41,499 bases of DNA from a virus: the IMG/VR virus record IMGVR_UViG_3300040801_001811, positions 1-41,499 of that record; one strand, written 5' to 3'. The notes under the pieces were generated by a model. It saw nothing but the letters and a program-made list of their open reading frames with translations, did no database searches and was not told where the DNA came from. The translations under genes and the position numbers were made by a program. How positions within the stretch are numbered: position 1 is the first letter of the stretch; every line of letters starts with the position of its first letter. This document shows, in pieces, positions 39,926-41,499 of this stretch.

Positions 39926-40018
39926 TGTAGACTACCTTTGTGGTTTTTTATGGCAAACATGCCTGTTCATATAGAATACTTTCACGTAAGAATTCACTTA
40001 TTCTTTATTGGAGCTGAC

Positions 40019-40882
40019 ATGATTGAAGATCTGCGTTATGTTCTATCTCAGTATCTAAATCCTGAGAGAACACGACTTTTGATTGGTGCTGTGAGCACTC
40101 TGTACGAGTACAACTACACCTCATTTGAGTCGCCCATATTGCAGCTGATCAACGTTTTACCCGACGTTGGCTCTGAGAAAATGTTGATGGATACAGCTAC
40201 CATCATTGAACGCAGTATGGAAATCGTTTTACGTGAACACGGGTTGACCTTTGTGTCAGGTGATCTGACTATCAAGATGGATATCCTAGATGGTCTCAAA
40301 ACTCTTGAGACGTACGATGACCATGAAGCTCTTGTCGATATTGCGACCGATGAAGAAGATCCCTCTCAAGCATTATGTGAAATGTTGGCACTGGTGACAA
40401 ATAGAAGCTGGGCTGATTTCGCAGAACCGCTTGGTGACGTACCCTCGTCACTGATCGAAAGACTCCTATCAGTGCATGAACGCGAGATGGGAATTCGAGA
40501 AGCTTTAGAGGACGATGATAGCGATGCCACAGAGATTGATGTCTGTAAGCTACGCGCCAGATTGAAAAATTATCTGAGTAAATCTGGTAAAGATTTAATG
40601 GCTGCAGATTTAGTTGCTAGTGGTTATCGAGTCGGTACAAGTATTGATCAATTGCTTACCGCTAAACTCGATGAACTCTATAGCTTCATGCCAAAGAAAC
40701 CAGAGCTTGCCGCAAAGAATCTAATGTCGATTGCGCTGATGTCATCTGAATCTATTAGCACATTGAAACAAGCAATCAACGATCGTTTGGAAGATTTGTA
40801 CGATGACGTATCTTTTATCACAGGCGTCGATGTAGCATTGACCGATGAAATGAGAAAGGTTGTAGCGTATGAACAAGAGTGA
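40019..40882 (+). CDS. Conserved hypothetical protein, 287 aa
   Basis: I chose ATG 40019, with ATTGGAGCTGAC upstream. The frame is open further upstream to 39818, but that part is antisense to the minus-strand gene. The product is helical and acidic with no Cys cluster. It has a Leu-rich start and a Ser/Asp-rich middle (EREMGIREALEDDDSDATEID). It overlaps the following possible RNA polymerase gene by 14 nt. It is divergent from the minus-strand pair. No known domain was seen. Confidence 0.58.
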   Translation: MIEDLRYVLSQYLNPERTRLLIGAVSTLYEYNYTSFESPILQLINVLPDVGSEKMLMDTATIIERSMEIVLREHGLTFVSGDLTIKMDILDGLKTLETYDDHEALVDIATDEEDPSQALCEMLALVTNRSWADFAEPLGDVPSSLIERLLSVHEREMGIREALEDDDSDATEIDVCKLRARLKNYLSKSGKDLMAADLVASGYRVGTSIDQLLTAKLDELYSFMPKKPELAAKNLMSIALMSSESISTLKQAINDRLEDLYDDVSFITGVDVALTDEMRKVVAYEQE

Positions 40883-41499
40883 ATTCTTTATGCGTGCCAT
40901 GCACGCGCAGTTATTTAAAAAGAAGCACTGGATTATTTCAGCGTTTTCTTTATTTGAGGAAGATCCTGAGGACTGGAAAAAAGATCCTTACGGATTCCGT
41001 ATCGTTATAAAAGACAATGGTAAATACTTTTTTGTTGACCCTACTGATGCAACAAAGTTGATTGCCATTACTGATGCAACAGCAAAGCAACCGCTTTACG
41101 CGTTCCGTGAGAAACTCACTATCTCCCCAAGTAAAGGGGATGGCGATAACATCGGTGTACCCAATCTACAAAAAACGATTGAGTCTACCTATGGTAATGT
41201 CATGTTTAATCACATGGTTATTATCTACGCCTTTGGTAATAAGATTCCCTATCAACAGGGTAAGGTGAATGCTAAAGGGTTGGAAGAGATCATTATTGAA
41301 CGCCTTCAGGACGATCCACCAGAAGGCGCTTCACGAGATCCTAATTTCATCTACATCGATGAGTTAGTTAAATTTATGGAAGCAATGAGTGCGCTGGTAG
41401 GGTTAACACAACTTTGTACGCCAGCAGCCTCGGTTAAAACAATCACTGCCAATAAAGATATTTTGAAGGTGCGTGATGAACTTCTTATTGAGCACCGCG
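40869..41499 (+). CDS. Possible beta-prime C-part of a second (virion) RNA polymerase, truncated by the window end
   Basis: The frame is open from ATG 40869 to the last base (210 codons), so the product is incomplete. Residues about 100-185 (STYGNVMFNHMVI, then PYQQGKVNAKGLEEIIIERL, IYIDELVKFMEAMSALVGL) follow the bacterial RpoC pattern after the catalytic loop (TVGRAILWMIVP...N...KKAISKML...FADQIMYTGFAYAARSG). The non-virion beta-prime C-part at 26790 begins in the same manner. phiKZ encodes its virion RNA polymerase beta-prime C-part at gene 80, a few genes after gene 74, which fits this position. The match is weak, and the bridge helix and trigger loop would be past the window. Confidence 0.42.
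   Translation, partial: MNKSEFFMRAMHAQLFKKKHWIISAFSLFEEDPEDWKKDPYGFRIVIKDNGKYFFVDPTDATKLIAITDATAKQPLYAFREKLTISPSKGDGDNIGVPNLQKTIESTYGNVMFNHMVIIYAFGNKIPYQQGKVNAKGLEEIIIERLQDDPPEGASRDPNFIYIDELVKFMEAMSALVGLTQLCTPAASVKTITANKDILKVRDELLIEHR

Noticed and set aside
1-41499. CRISPR arrays, insertion sequences or transposases
   Set aside because: No regularly spaced repeats and no transposase-like product were seen. The intron is the only mobile element supported.

Overview
The window is a gene-dense, intergenic-poor piece of a large tailed bacteriophage of the phiKZ-like, nucleus-forming jumbo type (Chimalliviridae-like). The diagnostic genes are a phage tubulin (PhuZ-like), a probable nuclear-shell protein (chimallin, ChmA), a divergent family B DNA polymerase, and several separate pieces of multisubunit RNA polymerase. 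Their order (tubulin, DNA polymerase, shell protein, beta-prime N-part, then a 514-aa protein, beta C-part, beta-prime C-part, helicase) matches my recollection of phiKZ genes 39, 44, 54, 55, 68, 71-73, 74 and 75. The host cannot be read from the sequence. A gammaproteobacterium is likely for this group, but that is inference.

Layout. 1-2256: a small membrane protein, a minus-strand conserved protein and the tubulin. 2394-6501: an early-type promoter followed by ten small overlapping unknown genes. 6502-6770: a gene-free stretch ending in a strong terminator, possibly a small RNA. 6833-10092: DNA polymerase and a convergent unknown gene sharing one terminator. 10237-14858: promoter, 5'-UTR hairpin, ChmA, then the RNA polymerase beta-prime N-part, which is split by a group I intron. 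14905-19844: conserved small proteins, an SbcD-like nuclease and a probable single-stranded DNA-binding protein. 19923-30900: an operon of the probable fifth RNA polymerase subunit, two conserved proteins, beta C-part, beta-prime C-part and an SF2 helicase, with a probable baseplate gene inserted on the minus strand. 30965-35698: small accessory genes and tail-fibre-like structural genes. 35759-37643: accessory genes including an HD-domain protein and a DarG-like macrodomain. 37712-41499: two minus-strand conserved genes and, divergently, a gene pair whose second member, cut by the window edge, may be the beta-prime C-part of the second (virion) RNA polymerase.

The most striking feature is a group I intron of about 1173 bases (13503-14675). 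It carries an HNH homing endonuclease and interrupts the RNA polymerase beta-prime gene exactly inside the catalytic NADFDGD motif: exon 1 ends NAD and exon 2 begins FDGD. The first intron triplet is an in-frame UAA, so an active polymerase requires splicing. Other points of interest are a recurrent promoter-like motif (ACATATTACCTA followed by TGA), a family of terminators with CATAA/TTATG arms, a DarG-like macrodomain that might counter DNA ADP-ribosylation defence, and the tandem block of small early genes.

These assignments come from reading motifs and gene order by eye. No database search was possible.
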